DNA of 64,000 nt from Bacillus infantis NRRL B-14911 (GCF_000473245.1 NC_022524.1:1512501-1576500), one strand, 5' to 3'; counted from the first letter of the stretch, positions 17,701-26,914 are shown. Made by a program: numbers and translations. Notes: generated from the sequence alone by a model not told the origin.

Positions 17701-18447
17701 ATGGCCTATATGTATGAGCATATACCTGGAACTGATTTTGTCCCAGTCTTTGCTTCGGCTGTTCTTGATGGCCTTATACCAGGTGAGGTACAGGAGAGGC
17801 AAGGAAGTCTGCTGATATCCCTCACCAGCGGCATCCACTATGCCGCGGGACGAGCGGGAGAAGGGTCATTTGACCTGCTGGCAGGAAAATTGGATGAAGC
17901 AGAGAAAAATGGGAGGCGGTTCACACTTTTTTCCGGCTCTGCCGAACTGGATCAATTCATATCCGGCCAGTTTGGAGAGAGGCTCAATAAGCATCACCGC
18001 CATTCCTTTCAAAATTTTTCGCCGGTTCCTAAACTGTCTACCAAAAGCAGCGAAGTCTCCTTTTTTCCGCTGGATAGGGAGTCAGCAGGTGAATATCCTG
18101 AGTTCCGAATGGATTATTTCAGCACATACTGGGGATCCATTGAGCATTTTCTGAGATCCGGATTCGGCATCAGGGTGCTGATGGGAGAGCAGGCAGCCGG
18201 TGAATGTGTTTCTATATTCAGGAGCAATGAATTTGCCGAAATGGATATCCATATAGCAGAAAGTGCCAGGGGAAAGGGGCTGGGAGCCATGCTTGCTGCG
18301 AGATTCATTAAAACTGCCCTGGGAAAAAATCTGCAGCCGCGCTGGGATTGCAGCGCGGCCAATCTGGCAAGTAAGAAGCTTGCAGAAAAACTGGGTTTTT
18401 CTGAACCTGCGGAATACCTTGTTTTCACCCTGCCGAAACAAGGCTGA
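17701..18447 (+). CDS. GNAT-family N-acetyltransferase
   Basis: 248 residues. The C-terminal half (about 110-245) has the GNAT acetyl-CoA motif A, visible as IAESARGKGLGAMLAARFI, followed by WDCSAANLASKKLAEKLGF; the N-terminal half is divergent and resembles the GNAT_acetyltran/ZwittermicinA-resistance-like group. The acceptor is unknown. It is probably cotranscribed with the ArsR/DUF2087 gene. Its 3' end overlaps the convergent mtnK by 23 bp (18425-18447), so each gene's last codons lie on the antisense of the other. Confidence 0.82.
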   Translation: MAYMYEHIPGTDFVPVFASAVLDGLIPGEVQERQGSLLISLTSGIHYAAGRAGEGSFDLLAGKLDEAEKNGRRFTLFSGSAELDQFISGQFGERLNKHHRHSFQNFSPVPKLSTKSSEVSFFPLDRESAGEYPEFRMDYFSTYWGSIEHFLRSGFGIRVLMGEQAAGECVSIFRSNEFAEMDIHIAESARGKGLGAMLAARFIKTALGKNLQPRWDCSAANLASKKLAEKLGFSEPAEYLVFTLPKQG

Positions 18448-19612
18448 CAATCCTGCATAAATCCTTTGCATCTGCGATTTCCCTGCGCTGAAGGATCAGG
18501 TTTCTCCCTGCAGCCAGTGCAGCTCTCTTGGCAGCCAGGCGCGCCTTTTTGTCTTCTATCCCGTCAAGGTCAGCAACATGGGCCAGTCCGATTGTCCTTC
18601 TTATCAGCTCACAGCCTGCAAAACCAACCGCATCTTCCCAATATTTCTGAAGCACAGCGGATAGAAAACCTTCTGTTCCAGCAAAAGGATCTTTATTATC
18701 CTTCTGCCATAAAAGAGAGAAATCATCTGAGAAAGTTCCCCAGAATGTTTCAATATGATGATCTATAAGTCTCGTTTTCTCAGGATTGGCGATAGACTGG
18801 AATAACAGATTGGCAATCACCTGTCCGATATCAAAACCTGCAGGGCCGTAGAAAGCAAATTCCGGGTCGATGACTTTTGTCTCCGCATCGGAAGCAAAGA
18901 TGCTTCCTGTATGCAAATCACCGTGAAGCAGCGCCTCCGCTTCATTTAAGAAAATTTTCCTGAGGCGCGCTGCCTCGAGTTTCAATACTGAATCAGCCCA
19001 TAAGGCTTCTGCATCGCCTTTCAGCTCTTCTTCAAAATCATTGGTCGGGCTATTGAAATAAGGATCTGCAAATATCAGGTCTTCCGTAATTTTGCACAGC
19101 TCCGGGTTGTAAAAATCTTTGGCAAGCTTTTTCTTATCAGCCTGAAGAAGGCCGTAGTCCGAGGTATAGAACAAAGTTCTTGCCAGGTAGTTTCCAAGAT
19201 GGCCGGAAAGCAGCGGATATTCTTTTCCAGAGATCAGCCCTGTACGGCTGATCTCCAGGTGTGAAAGATCTTCCATCACAGTCACCGCGAGCTCTTCATC
19301 ATTGTAGAAAACTTCCGGCACAAAATCCGGAGCAAGCTTTTTAAAAAGTTTAAGCGCTTCTGCTTCAATAGCAGCCCTTTTCAAGGTCAGCGGCCAGCTT
19401 TCGCCTACTACCTTGGCAAAAGGGAGAGCCTGCTTGATAATCAGGCTTTTTCCTGTCCCGTTTTCCTTGATCCTAAAGACAAGGTTAAGATTTCCGTCGC
19501 CTATTTCTTCCGTGGCTAAAGATGCATTTCCGGGAAACTGGCCAAGGCTTACAGCGAGTTCCGCGGCTGTTTTTTCTGTCAGCGGAGCATATTTATTTTT
19601 TACGAGTGTCAT
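18425..19612 (-). CDS. mtnK: S-methyl-5-thioribose kinase
   Basis: About 395 residues, matching family length. Protein-kinase/choline-kinase fold: the GDGNLNLVFRI nucleotide loop, the catalytic LLHGDLHTGSIF and the Mg-binding DPEFAFYGPAGFDIG. It phosphorylates methylthioribose with ATP at the start of methionine salvage. Two Met codons begin the frame (19615 and 19612); the second has better spacing from GGAGG. A SAM riboswitch lies directly upstream. In B. subtilis mtnA is cotranscribed with mtnK, but here no mtnA is present: the gene ends tail to tail with the GNAT gene. Confidence 0.95.
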   Translation of the reverse strand: MTLVKNKYAPLTEKTAAELAVSLGQFPGNASLATEEIGDGNLNLVFRIKENGTGKSLIIKQALPFAKVVGESWPLTLKRAAIEAEALKLFKKLAPDFVPEVFYNDEELAVTVMEDLSHLEISRTGLISGKEYPLLSGHLGNYLARTLFYTSDYGLLQADKKKLAKDFYNPELCKITEDLIFADPYFNSPTNDFEEELKGDAEALWADSVLKLEAARLRKIFLNEAEALLHGDLHTGSIFASDAETKVIDPEFAFYGPAGFDIGQVIANLLFQSIANPEKTRLIDHHIETFWGTFSDDFSLLWQKDNKDPFAGTEGFLSAVLQKYWEDAVGFAGCELIRRTIGLAHVADLDGIEDKKARLAAKRAALAAGRNLILQRREIADAKDLCRIVSLVSAG

Positions 19613-19660
19613 CATTTTTCCCTCCTGAATTTGGAGGCTTTATTTATCCATCAGGACATA

Positions 19661-19869
19661 AAAAAGCCTCTTTCTCATGCTGAAAGAGGCTTGAAGTATT
19701 GAGCTTCGCACCTCTTATCTGCCAGAAAGCCAAGCTTTCTGCTGGAATTAGCACCGTGCCTTATGGAGGAATTCTCCGGCGCAAGGATTGCGCCCCATCT
19801 CACGATGGAATTACGGTCGGTTGCTGGGCATCATCGGGCCAAGTCCCTCTGCCTGCTCTTGATAAGAGA
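19661..19869 (-). ncRNA. SAM-I (S-box) riboswitch of mtnK
   Basis: On the minus strand the leader starts with CTTATCAAGAG and continues with the S-box blocks GAGGGACTGGCCC-type, GATGATGCCCAGCAACC, and GGCACGGTGCTAATTCC, closing with a matching strand near 19712. The terminator AAGCCTCTTTC (19664-19674) / 19682-19692 with a T-run follows. It should terminate mtnK transcription when SAM is abundant. A promoter fits at TTGACA (19941-19936), 18 nt, TACTAT (19917-19912). Confidence 0.95.
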
Positions 19870-19911
19870 ATATAAGTTTGTATAAACGGCTGCCGCCAGC
19901 CATTTGAAAAA

Positions 19912-19941
19912 ATAGTAACAGCGGCATATGTTTTCTGTCAA
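19912..19941 (-). promoter_or_regulatory. SigA promoter of the mtnK leader
   Basis: Minus strand: TTGACA, perfect, at 19941-19936, an 18-nt spacer and TACTAT at 19917-19912. It places the transcript start about 35 nt before the S-box aptamer. Confidence 0.6.
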
Positions 19942-19958
19942 TAAAAATTTAAAAAATT

Positions 19959-20735
19959 CTAATAGAATTCAGGTTTGCGGTCCGTAAAAACTGGGATGCG
20001 TGCCCTCACTTCCTCTACAAGCCTGAGGTCGAGATCTGCTGAAAGGATTTCTTCGTGCTCTGAAGCCTCTGCAACGACTTCGCCCCATGGATTGATGATG
20101 ATGGAGTGGCCGGCAAATTGATTGGCCGGATCAGATCCGGCCCTGTTGCAGGCAACCACATAGCATTGATTTTCAATGGCTCTTGCAATCAGCAGCGCGC
20201 GCCAATGGGCGAGGCGGGGCAGGGGCCATTCAGCCACGACGAAAATGGCTTCTGCTCCTTCAAGTGCATGCTTGCGGATCCATTCAGGAAAACGGATATC
20301 GTAGCAGATAAAGCCGGCCATGGGATGGCCATTCAGATTGAAAGAAGCATCCCCGCTCCCGGGTGACAGGTGGAGATGTTCATCCATCAGTTGAAAAAGG
20401 TGCAGCTTGCTGTATTGGTGCAGGAGTTCACCTGTGCTGCTGACTGCAAGCAGGGTGTTGAAAACACCATCCTCTGTTTTATTTGCGACGCTTCCTCCAA
20501 TGAAGGCAGCATGATGCTTATGGGCCATAGTCTGCAAAAACCGGATGCTTGATTCTGCGTGCCTGTCCCCGATTTCTTCCAGTCGGGTTAAATCATAGCC
20601 CGTTGTCCACAGCTCAGGCAGCACGATGATATCGGGATTGTCTTTGCTTGCGCGCTCGATCAGCGTTTCAGCTTTTTCGTAATTTTTCTCAGGGCTGCCA
20701 AAGGAGATGTCCATTTGGATGCAGGATATTTTCAT
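19959..20735 (-). CDS. mtnU: Omega-amidase of methionine salvage (nitrilase family)
   Basis: 258 residues from ATG 20735, which sits 8 nt after GGAGG; an upstream in-frame ATG lacks an RBS. The carbon-nitrogen hydrolase triad is visible: Glu in IIVLPELWTTGYD, Lys in YSKLHLF and Cys in GFICYDIRFPEW. It hydrolyses alpha-ketoglutaramate made when glutamine serves as amino donor for MtnE, pulling the transamination forward. It lies upstream of the mtnK S-box on the same strand and divergent from mtnE, as ykrU-ykrV are arranged in B. subtilis. Confidence 0.92.
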   Translation of the reverse strand: MKISCIQMDISFGSPEKNYEKAETLIERASKDNPDIIVLPELWTTGYDLTRLEEIGDRHAESSIRFLQTMAHKHHAAFIGGSVANKTEDGVFNTLLAVSSTGELLHQYSKLHLFQLMDEHLHLSPGSGDASFNLNGHPMAGFICYDIRFPEWIRKHALEGAEAIFVVAEWPLPRLAHWRALLIARAIENQCYVVACNRAGSDPANQFAGHSIIINPWGEVVAEASEHEEILSADLDLRLVEEVRARIPVFTDRKPEFY

Positions 20736-20872
20736 AGGGTAAACCTCCGTATGCAAAGGATAAAATGATAAAATTGCAGAATATTTCTTTACTTCCTGCC
20801 TTTTACGTTATATCTTTGTCATTGGTTTTTCAAATAAAAATTTAATCCACATGTAAAGCAGGTGACTATGTG

Positions 20873-22045
20873 ATGAAAATATTTCCTCAATCTGAACTGT
20901 TGCAAAGTCTGCCAAAGCAGTTCTTTGCAACATTGGTGCAAAAAGCAGCCAGGTATGCCGGGCAGGGGCATGATGTCATCAATCTTGGCCAGGGAAACCC
21001 TGACAGGCCCACACCGCCGCATATCGTCAGGAAACTTCAGGAAGCAGCCGAAAATCCCCTTAATCATAAATATTCCCCTTTTCGCGGTCAGCACAGCCTG
21101 AAAGCTGCAGCAGCTGAATTTTACAAAAGGGAATATGGTGTGGACCTTGATCCGGAAAAGGAAATAGCTATTTTATTCGGCGGGAAGGCTGGCCTGGTTG
21201 AAATTCCTCAATGTCTTCTCAATCCAGGGGAAACGATCCTTGTTCCTGACCCGGGGTATCCTGATTATTGGTCAGGAGTGGCCCTTGCGAAAGCTTCTAT
21301 GGCTGTCATGCCCCTGAAAGAAGAGAATCATTTTCTGCCGGATTATGGTGAGCTTTCTGAGCAGGACATCGAATCAGCCAGGATGATGTTCCTCAATTAT
21401 CCGAATAATCCGACCGGAGCCACGGCTACGAAGGAATTTTTCGAAGAAACGGTCCGCTTTGCAGCGGAAAATGAAATTTGCGTTGTTCATGATTTCGCCT
21501 ACGGTGCAATTGGCTTTGACGGCAAAAAGCCAGTCAGCTTCCTGCAGACGGAAGGGGCAAAGGAAACAGGCATTGAAATTTATACACTCTCTAAAACTTA
21601 CAATATGGCAGGCTGGAGAGTGGGGTTTGCGGCTGGGAATGAAAGTGTGATTGAAGCCATCAATCTTATGCAGGATCATCTGTATGTCAGCCTTTTTGGT
21701 GCTGTGCAGGAAGCGGCAGCAGAGGCTTTGTCCGGGCCGCAGGCATGTGTGGATGAACTGGTGCAGGTCTATGCTTCCAGGCGGAAAGCTTTTATTGAAG
21801 GCCTTAGGGAGATAGGCTGGGATGTTAAAGCACCGCTAGGATCATTTTTTGCCTGGCTGAAAGTTCCGGAAGGCTGGACGTCTGAGCAATTTGCCGATGT
21901 TCTGCTCGAAAAAGCGCAAGTAGTTGTGGCTCCCGGCATCGGATTTGGCGAATATGGAGAAGGATATGTCCGCGCAGGTCTGCTTGCAGATGAAGAGAGG
22001 CTTAAAGAGGCAGCAGCAAGGATCGGAAAGTTGAATATTTTTTGA
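20873..22045 (+). CDS. mtnE: Aminotransferase converting KMTB to methionine
   Basis: 390 residues, class I/II PLP aminotransferase. Landmarks: INLGQGNPDRPTPP, YPNNPTGA, DFAYGAI and the Schiff-base Lys in YTLSKTYNMAGWRVGFAAG. It makes the last step of methionine salvage, 2-keto-4-methylthiobutyrate to methionine, with glutamine as the likely donor (mtnU lies opposite). ATG 20873 is chosen over the GTG three bases earlier because AGGTGA then has 8-nt spacing. No S-box precedes this gene, unlike mtnK and mtnW. Confidence 0.92.
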   Translation: MKIFPQSELLQSLPKQFFATLVQKAARYAGQGHDVINLGQGNPDRPTPPHIVRKLQEAAENPLNHKYSPFRGQHSLKAAAAEFYKREYGVDLDPEKEIAILFGGKAGLVEIPQCLLNPGETILVPDPGYPDYWSGVALAKASMAVMPLKEENHFLPDYGELSEQDIESARMMFLNYPNNPTGATATKEFFEETVRFAAENEICVVHDFAYGAIGFDGKKPVSFLQTEGAKETGIEIYTLSKTYNMAGWRVGFAAGNESVIEAINLMQDHLYVSLFGAVQEAAAEALSGPQACVDELVQVYASRRKAFIEGLREIGWDVKAPLGSFFAWLKVPEGWTSEQFADVLLEKAQVVVAPGIGFGEYGEGYVRAGLLADEERLKEAAARIGKLNIF

Positions 22046-22053
22046 AAAATCAA

Positions 22054-22082
22054 TTGACATGTTTTTATAATCATGTCATAAT
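22054..22082 (+). promoter_or_regulatory. SigA promoter of the mtnWXBD leader
   Basis: TTGACA (22054-22059), 17 nt, CATAAT (22077-22082), starting transcription about 45 nt before the S-box aptamer. Confidence 0.75.
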
Positions 22083-22134
22083 CCAAATGAATTATTGATT
22101 ATCTGAAAACTTTAAATTCCACATAGATTTCGTT

Positions 22135-22286
22135 TTCTTATCAAGAGCAGGCGGAGGGACTAGCCCTATGAAGCCCGGCAACCGACTTTGTAAAAAGCAC
22201 GGTGCTAATTCTTGCAGCGTTTGAGCTGATAGATGAGAAGATGTTGGACACAGCTCTGACCTCTTCTTTCTGAAGGGGTCTTTTTT
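22135..22286 (+). ncRNA. SAM-I (S-box) riboswitch of mtnWXBD
   Basis: CTTATCAAGAGCAGGCGGAGGGAC..., ATGAAGCCCGGCAACC and GCACGGTGCTAATTC are the S-box signature, with P1 closed by GATGAGAAG near 22240. The terminator GACCTCTTC (22258-22266) / GAAGGGGTC (22272-22280) plus T6 follows. The second SAM-sensing leader in 3 kb. Confidence 0.95.
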
Positions 22287-22374
22287 ATTGATTCTATTTT
22301 TTTTATCGTAACTATTCGCAGGTGAGAGAACCGCGATCAGCATGACCATACATAAATGCAGGGGGAACAGGATT

Positions 22375-23598
22375 ATGAGTGAAATTATCGCGTCATATTT
22401 ACTGAATGGTTCCAGCGGGGATCTGGAGAAAAAGGCAGAGGAAATTGCCTTGGGATTGACGGTGGGATCGTGGACAGATCTGCCGGATCTAGAAAAGGAC
22501 CAGCTTAAGAAGCATAAAGGGAGAGTCGTTTCTGTTGAAAATGGGGAGCAGGATGGAAATGATGGGGCTGCGCTGATTAAAATTGCCTACCCGGCCGCAA
22601 ACTTCAGCGCCGACCTGCCTGCTGTTCTGACAACTGTATTTGGAAAGCTTTCGCTCGATGGAAAAATTAAGCTTCTCGACCTGGATGCAGCAGAGAGCTT
22701 CAAGCGGAATTTCCCGGGCCCGCTTTTTGGCATTGAAGGAATCCGCAATAAGCTTGGTGCTCACGGACGGCCGCTGTTAATGAGCATCTTCAAAGGCGTG
22801 ATTGGGAGAGATCTCAATTATCTTCTGAAGCAGCTGAAGGAACAGGCACGCGGGGGAATTGATATCGTTAAGGACGATGAAATTTTCTTTGATAATGAGC
22901 TTGCCCCTTTCTCAGAGAGGATTACAGAAGGCAAAAGGGTTCTTAGGGAAGCTTTTGAAGAAACAGGGCACAAAACACTTTACGCAGTGAATCTTACGGG
23001 CCGTACGTATGAGCTGAAGGAAAAAGCAAAAAAAGCGGCTGAGCTTGGCGCTGATTTGCTGCTGTTCAATGCCTTTGCCTATGGACTGGATGTTCTTCAG
23101 GCATTAAGGGAGGATGGAGATATCGCCCTTCCAATCATGGCTCACCCGGCAGTGAGCGGTGCAATTACTTCTTCTCCTGTTTACGGCTTGAGCCACAGCT
23201 TACTGCTTGGAAAGCTGGCCAGGATGGCAGGTGCAGACTTATCCCTGTTTCCGTCGCCATATGGCTCGGTGGCATTGGAGCGGAACCAGGCATTATCCAT
23301 CAGTTCCGCGCTGACAGAGGATGATATTTATAAAAAAAGCTTTCCTGTTCCTTCAGCCGGGATTCACCCTGGCCTGGTCCCTTTGCTTGTCAGGGACTTC
23401 GGGATGGACAGCGTCATAAATGCCGGAGGCGGCGTCCATGGCCACCCTGATGGTGCTAGAGGCGGGGGAGCAGCGTTCCGGCAGGCAATCAGCCTTGTGA
23501 TGGAAGGAAAAACCTTGCACCAGCCTCAGCAGGAGTTTCCAGAGCTGGCAAAAGCAATAGCGCTCTGGGGAAGCAAAGAGGTGGCGCAGCATGGATAG
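22375..23598 (+). CDS. mtnW: 2,3-diketo-5-methylthiopentyl-1-phosphate enolase
   Basis: 407 residues from ATG 22375 (GGGGGAA upstream), about the B. subtilis length. It is a RuBisCO-like protein: N-terminal domain (about 1-120) and a TIM barrel carrying [13 protein letters not shown], the Mg-binding Lys-Asp-Asp-Glu motif of the superfamily, and [23 protein letters not shown] near the end. It enolises DK-MTP-1-P without carboxylase activity. First gene of the mtnWXBD operon; it overlaps mtnX by 8 bp. Confidence 0.95.
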   Translation: MSEIIASYLLNGSSGDLEKKAEEIALGLTVGSWTDLPDLEKDQLKKHKGRVVSVENGEQDGNDGAALIKIAYPAANFSADLPAVLTTVFGKLSLDGKIKLLDLDAAESFKRNFPGPLFGIEGIRNKLGAHGRPLLMSIFKGVIGRDLNYLLKQLKEQARGGIDIVKDDEIFFDNELAPFSERITEGKRVLREAFEETGHKTLYAVNLTGRTYELKEKAKKAAELGADLLLFNAFAYGLDVLQALREDGDIALPIMAHPAVSGAITSSPVYGLSHSLLLGKLARMAGADLSLFPSPYGSVALERNQALSISSALTEDDIYKKSFPVPSAGIHPGLVPLLVRDFGMDSVINAGGGVHGHPDGARGGGAAFRQAISLVMEGKTLHQPQQEFPELAKAIALWGSKEVAQHG

Positions 23599-24253
23599 GA
23601 TTGCAGTGTTCTGCGACTTTGACGGGACGATAACAGAATCAGATAATATCATCAGCATCATGAAGCACTTCGCCCCGCCTGAGTGGGAATCGCTGAAGGA
23701 CAAGGTCCTTGCTGAAGAAATTTCCATTCAGGATGGCGTCGGTCAGATGTTTGCGCTTTTACCGAGCAGCCTGAAGGAGGAAATCACTTCCTATGTCCTC
23801 AGTCAGGCAAAGATCAGAAACGGATTTGAAGAGTTCATTGCGTATCTGAAAACAGAAAAAATCCCTTTATACATCGTCAGCGGGGGCATCGACTTTTTCA
23901 TTCACCCGCTGCTTGAACAGTTCGGCCCTTTTGAAGCCATCTACTGCAATCATTCTGATTTCAGCGGGGAGATGATTAAAGTCAACTGGCCGCATGAATG
24001 TGATGAAGAATGTGACAACGGATGCGGCTGCTGCAAGCCTTCGATCATGAGATCGCGGGACGAAGAAGGGTTATATAAGATTGTCATCGGCGACAGCATT
24101 ACAGATCTGCAGGCCGCGAAGCAGGCAGATTTTGTACTGGCAAGAGATCTGCTGCTGCAGAAGAGCAGAGAGCTTGGCCTGGATCACAGGCCGTTTACCG
24201 ACTTTTTTGATTGCATTACAGAATTAAAGAGATTGATAGGGGTGAAACTATGA
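23591..24253 (+). CDS. mtnX: HK-MTPenyl-1-P phosphatase
   Basis: 220 residues, HAD superfamily. Motif [14 protein letters not shown] (nucleophile Asp9 and acid Asp11), motif [13 protein letters not shown] and motif [29 protein letters not shown] Cys-rich patch ([12 protein letters not shown]) around residues 136-148 is typical of MtnX. It dephosphorylates the enol made by MtnW to give acireductone. Both ends overlap neighbours (mtnW by 8 bp, mtnB by 4 bp), showing tight translational coupling. Confidence 0.94.
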   Translation: MDRIAVFCDFDGTITESDNIISIMKHFAPPEWESLKDKVLAEEISIQDGVGQMFALLPSSLKEEITSYVLSQAKIRNGFEEFIAYLKTEKIPLYIVSGGIDFFIHPLLEQFGPFEAIYCNHSDFSGEMIKVNWPHECDEECDNGCGCCKPSIMRSRDEEGLYKIVIGDSITDLQAAKQADFVLARDLLLQKSRELGLDHRPFTDFFDCITELKRLIGVKL

Positions 24254-24879
24254 GCCTCATCCAGGAAAAATGGGACCAGCTGGCAGATATAAAGGAAGAA
24301 CTTGCAGGTCGTGACTGGTTTATGGGAACAAGCGGGAACCTTGCGATTAAGGTTGCTGCCGAACCGCTGCAATTCCTCGTTACGGCAAGCGGGAAAGATA
24401 AGCGGAAGCGGACAGAAGAGGATTTCCTGCTGGTCGGCCATGATGGGAAGCCGGCAGATGAAACCGGCCTGAAGCCCTCTGCAGAAACGCTTCTCCATGT
24501 AGAAATTTATAAAAGGACCAAAGCGGGATGCAGCCTGCACGTCCATACGGTTGACAATAATGTGATTTCTGAATTGTACGGGGATGCAGGATCTGTTGCT
24601 TTTAAAGGCCAGGAGCTTATCAAAGCTTTTGATAGGTGGGATGAGGATGCAGTCCTGACGATCCCGATCATTCCTAATCACGCCCATATACCGAAGCTTG
24701 CTGAGTCTTTTTCAGAGCATATACTGGCCGACTCGGGTGCTGTCCTGATCCGCAACCATGGCATTACAGTATGGGGCCGAACACCTTTTGAAGCGAAAAA
24801 GCTTTTGGAGGCTTCAGAGTTTTTATTCCGTTATCAGCTGAAGCTGCTGCAGCTGAAGCAGATTCAAACCGCTATATAA
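24250..24879 (+). CDS. mtnB: Methylthioribulose-1-phosphate dehydratase
   Basis: 209 residues, class II aldolase fold. GTSGNLAIK (substrate-phosphate site), the Zn ligands in [11 protein letters not shown], and a third His in RNHGITVWG are present. It dehydrates MTRu-1-P to DK-MTP-1-P, the step before MtnW. ATG 24250 overlaps the mtnX stop in ATGA. Its substrate requires MtnA, which must be encoded elsewhere. Confidence 0.94.
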   Translation: MSLIQEKWDQLADIKEELAGRDWFMGTSGNLAIKVAAEPLQFLVTASGKDKRKRTEEDFLLVGHDGKPADETGLKPSAETLLHVEIYKRTKAGCSLHVHTVDNNVISELYGDAGSVAFKGQELIKAFDRWDEDAVLTIPIIPNHAHIPKLAESFSEHILADSGAVLIRNHGITVWGRTPFEAKKLLEASEFLFRYQLKLLQLKQIQTAI

Positions 24880-24901
24880 AAGTTGAAGGGAGACTATAAA
24901 G

Positions 24902-25435
24902 ATGGCTTATATCGTATTGCAGGAAACAAGAGAAGAAATCAGGAACCAGGAAGAGGTGGCCTCTTTCCTTGACAGCCAGGAAGTCATTTATGAAAACTGG
25001 GATATTCAAAAGCTGCCTGTGGATCTGAGAGAAAAGTATAATCTTTCAGATGAAGAGAAGGAAAGGATCCTTGAGAGTTTTGCCGCTGAAATCAAGGATA
25101 TCTCTGAACGAAGGGGCTACCAGGCGCAGGACGTTATTTCGCTGTCTGAAAGCACGCCGAATCTTGACCAGCTGCTGAAGAATTTCCAGCAGGAGCACCA
25201 TCACACAGACGATGAGGTCCGTTTTATTGTCAGCGGGCACGGCGTTTTCATTATCCAGGGGAAAGACGGCGGCTTTTTTGAAGTATTCCTGGATCCGGGC
25301 GACCTGATTTCTGTGCCGGAAAACATCAGGCATTATTTCACCCTCCAGGAAGATCGCAAGGTTGTCGCCGTACGCATCTTTGTTACCTCTGAAGGCTGGG
25401 TTCCAATCTATGAAAAAGAAGGCGCAGAAGCTTAA
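24902..25435 (+). CDS. mtnD: Acireductone dioxygenase
   Basis: 177 residues, cupin fold. Metal ligands follow the ARD pattern: HHHTDDEVRFIVSGHG (two His and a Glu) and a further His in NIRHYFTL. With Fe2+ it yields KMTB and formate, with Ni2+ a CO-releasing off-pathway reaction. GAAGGGAG precedes the start. Last gene of the operon, followed by a strong terminator. Confidence 0.95.
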   Translation: MAYIVLQETREEIRNQEEVASFLDSQEVIYENWDIQKLPVDLREKYNLSDEEKERILESFAAEIKDISERRGYQAQDVISLSESTPNLDQLLKNFQQEHHHTDDEVRFIVSGHGVFIIQGKDGGFFEVFLDPGDLISVPENIRHYFTLQEDRKVVAVRIFVTSEGWVPIYEKEGAEA

Positions 25436-25470
25436 TTAAAGAGAATAGAGGCAGCTGTTCTGCCTGTTAA

Positions 25471-25504
25471 AAAGGGATCGGGAAAAATACCGGTCCCTTT
25501 TTTT
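25471..25504 (+). terminator. Intrinsic terminator of mtnWXBD
   Basis: AAAGGGATCGG (25471-25481) pairs with CCGGTCCCTTT (25490-25500), one wobble, followed by Ts. Confidence 0.8.
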
Positions 25505-25564
25505 CTTTTTGGGAAGATGATATCTATGTGATTAAGAATATTTGCTCCAAAAGTTTGAAACCCT

Positions 25565-25660
25565 GTTGATTGCAGCGGCAGAGCTGAGACCCCGCAGGAG
25601 GCACTCGAGGAGGCCTAGAGCGGCCCCGCGGAAAGCGAAGTGCCTGGAACGGAAATCAAC
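25565..25660. repeat. GTTGATT...AATCAAC repeat, copy A (33-bp deletion)
   Basis: 96 bp, same ends as copies B and C but lacking 33 bp between two GATTG motifs, one of which remains: the product expected of slippage between 5-bp direct repeats. It has a few other differences (CACTCGAGG for CACGACGAGG). Confidence 0.85.
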
Positions 25661-25747
25661 ATACTCAGTTTGAGGAAGTATCCAGGTAATTCATCAAAGA
25701 ACTGTTTAAAATCAGAATGGGAAGATGCAAAAAAATTAATAAACCCT

Positions 25748-25876
25748 GTTGATTGGAGTGGAAGGCACGTAGACTCCTGCGGGATTGCAGCGGCAGAGCT
25801 GAGACCCCGCAGGAGGCACGACGAGGAGGCTTAGCGCCGCCCCGCGGAAAGCGAAGTGCCTGGAACGGAAATCAAC
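25748..25876. repeat. GTTGATT...AATCAAC repeat, copy B
   Basis: 129 bp with terminal inverted repeats GTTGATT/AATCAAC extended imperfectly to GGCAC/GTGCC, and an inner pair CTCCTGCGGG/CCCCGCAGGAG. It is GC-rich against AT-rich flanks. It and the following 87-bp spacer repeat exactly 216 bp later. No credible coding content: the 64-codon frames that run across it are by-products of the duplication. Confidence 0.9.
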
Positions 25877-25963
25877 ATACTCAGTTTGAGGAAGTATCCA
25901 GGTAATTCATCAAAGAACTGTTTAAAATTAGAATGGGAAGATGCAAAAAAATTAATAAACCCT

Positions 25964-26092
25964 GTTGATTGGAGTGGAAGGCACGTAGACTCCTGCGGGA
26001 TTGCAGCGGCAGAGCTGAGACCCCGCAGGAGGCACGACGAGGAGGCCTAGAGCCGCCCCGCGGAAAGCGAAGTGCCTGGAACGGAAATCAAC
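25964..26092. repeat. GTTGATT...AATCAAC repeat, copy C
   Basis: 129 bp, nearly identical to copy B (216-bp period; differences near GGCCTAGAGCC). The array ends here; unique sequence follows. The same kind of element is common between genes of Bacillaceae; its function is not established. Confidence 0.9.
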
Positions 26093-26162
26093 AGCCCCAT
26101 TCAGAAATAAAAACTATGTACGAAACTAAATGCTAATCGTAATTATGGTCTCTTGAGTTCCC

Positions 26163-26576
26163 TCAATAAAAAGTCATATAGGGTTTTTCCTTGCGGTAAT
26201 AATCAAGACGATCCTGCAGGGTTCCGGTGTGATATTCGAATTTATGCCCATCCGGATCCTCAAAATAGATCGACCGGCCGTCTTTTTCATGCCTGCTTCT
26301 GCCTGAAAGAATGACAGCCCCGGCTTTTATAAGCCTTTTTTCCAGCCCTGCCAATTCTCCTTCTTCTGCATGAAATGCAATGTGAGTATAAGAATCCTTT
26401 ATTTCTCCTCTTGGTATATCTTTTTCTTCATTTAAAGCTATCCACAGCCCATCTAAATCAAAGTAGGCAGTTGTCCTGCCGGAAATCAGCAATTTTGCGT
26501 TGAATGCTTCCTGATAGAAAGAAATGGATCTCTCAAGATTTGAAACAGAAAAACAAAAATGGTTAATTAGCTGCAT
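26163..26576 (-). CDS. fosB: Metallothiol transferase FosB
   Basis: 137 residues from ATG 26576. Vicinal-oxygen-chelate fold: [42 protein letters not shown] and [27 protein letters not shown]. The expected metal ligands (His in the first strand, His of YTHIAF, Glu of HKFEYH) are all present. FosB opens fosfomycin with bacillithiol in a divalent-metal-dependent reaction and is often chromosomal in Bacillus. The RBS (GGGAAAAGGA) is oddly close to the start, so translation may be weak. An in-frame upstream extension lacks homology. Confidence 0.88.
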   Translation of the reverse strand: MQLINHFCFSVSNLERSISFYQEAFNAKLLISGRTTAYFDLDGLWIALNEEKDIPRGEIKDSYTHIAFHAEEGELAGLEKRLIKAGAVILSGRSRHEKDGRSIYFEDPDGHKFEYHTGTLQDRLDYYRKEKPYMTFY

Positions 26577-26914
26577 TCCTTTTCCCGCTTTCTTTACTTT
26601 ACCGTCAGAATAAAATCTGCAAAATAAAAAGAAATTTGTCGAAACGATATATTTCGGATTGTGAAACAACATTTTTTCTTGAAGAATTTGTCTAATATTG
26701 CGAATCTATTTACTTTTATAGAAATTCTTGTAATAATGCTTCAAGTGGCCTATTATTCCTTGGCATTCCGCAGATGATGTCAAATAGAGAAGGGAAGCTG
26801 GGGAAATCGCCTCTGTTTTTATTATTATATAAAGAGAGACATAATTAAAGAGGGAAGATAGAATGATTGGATTATAAAAAAAGGAATGGGACACGGATTA
26901 GGAGGAAAAGAAAG

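Noticed and set aside
25640-26050. Two nearly identical 64-codon open frames (25640-25834 and 25856-26050)
   Set aside because: They run across the 216-bp tandem repeat and are identical because the DNA is duplicated; no RBS fits and the predicted protein has no credible composition.
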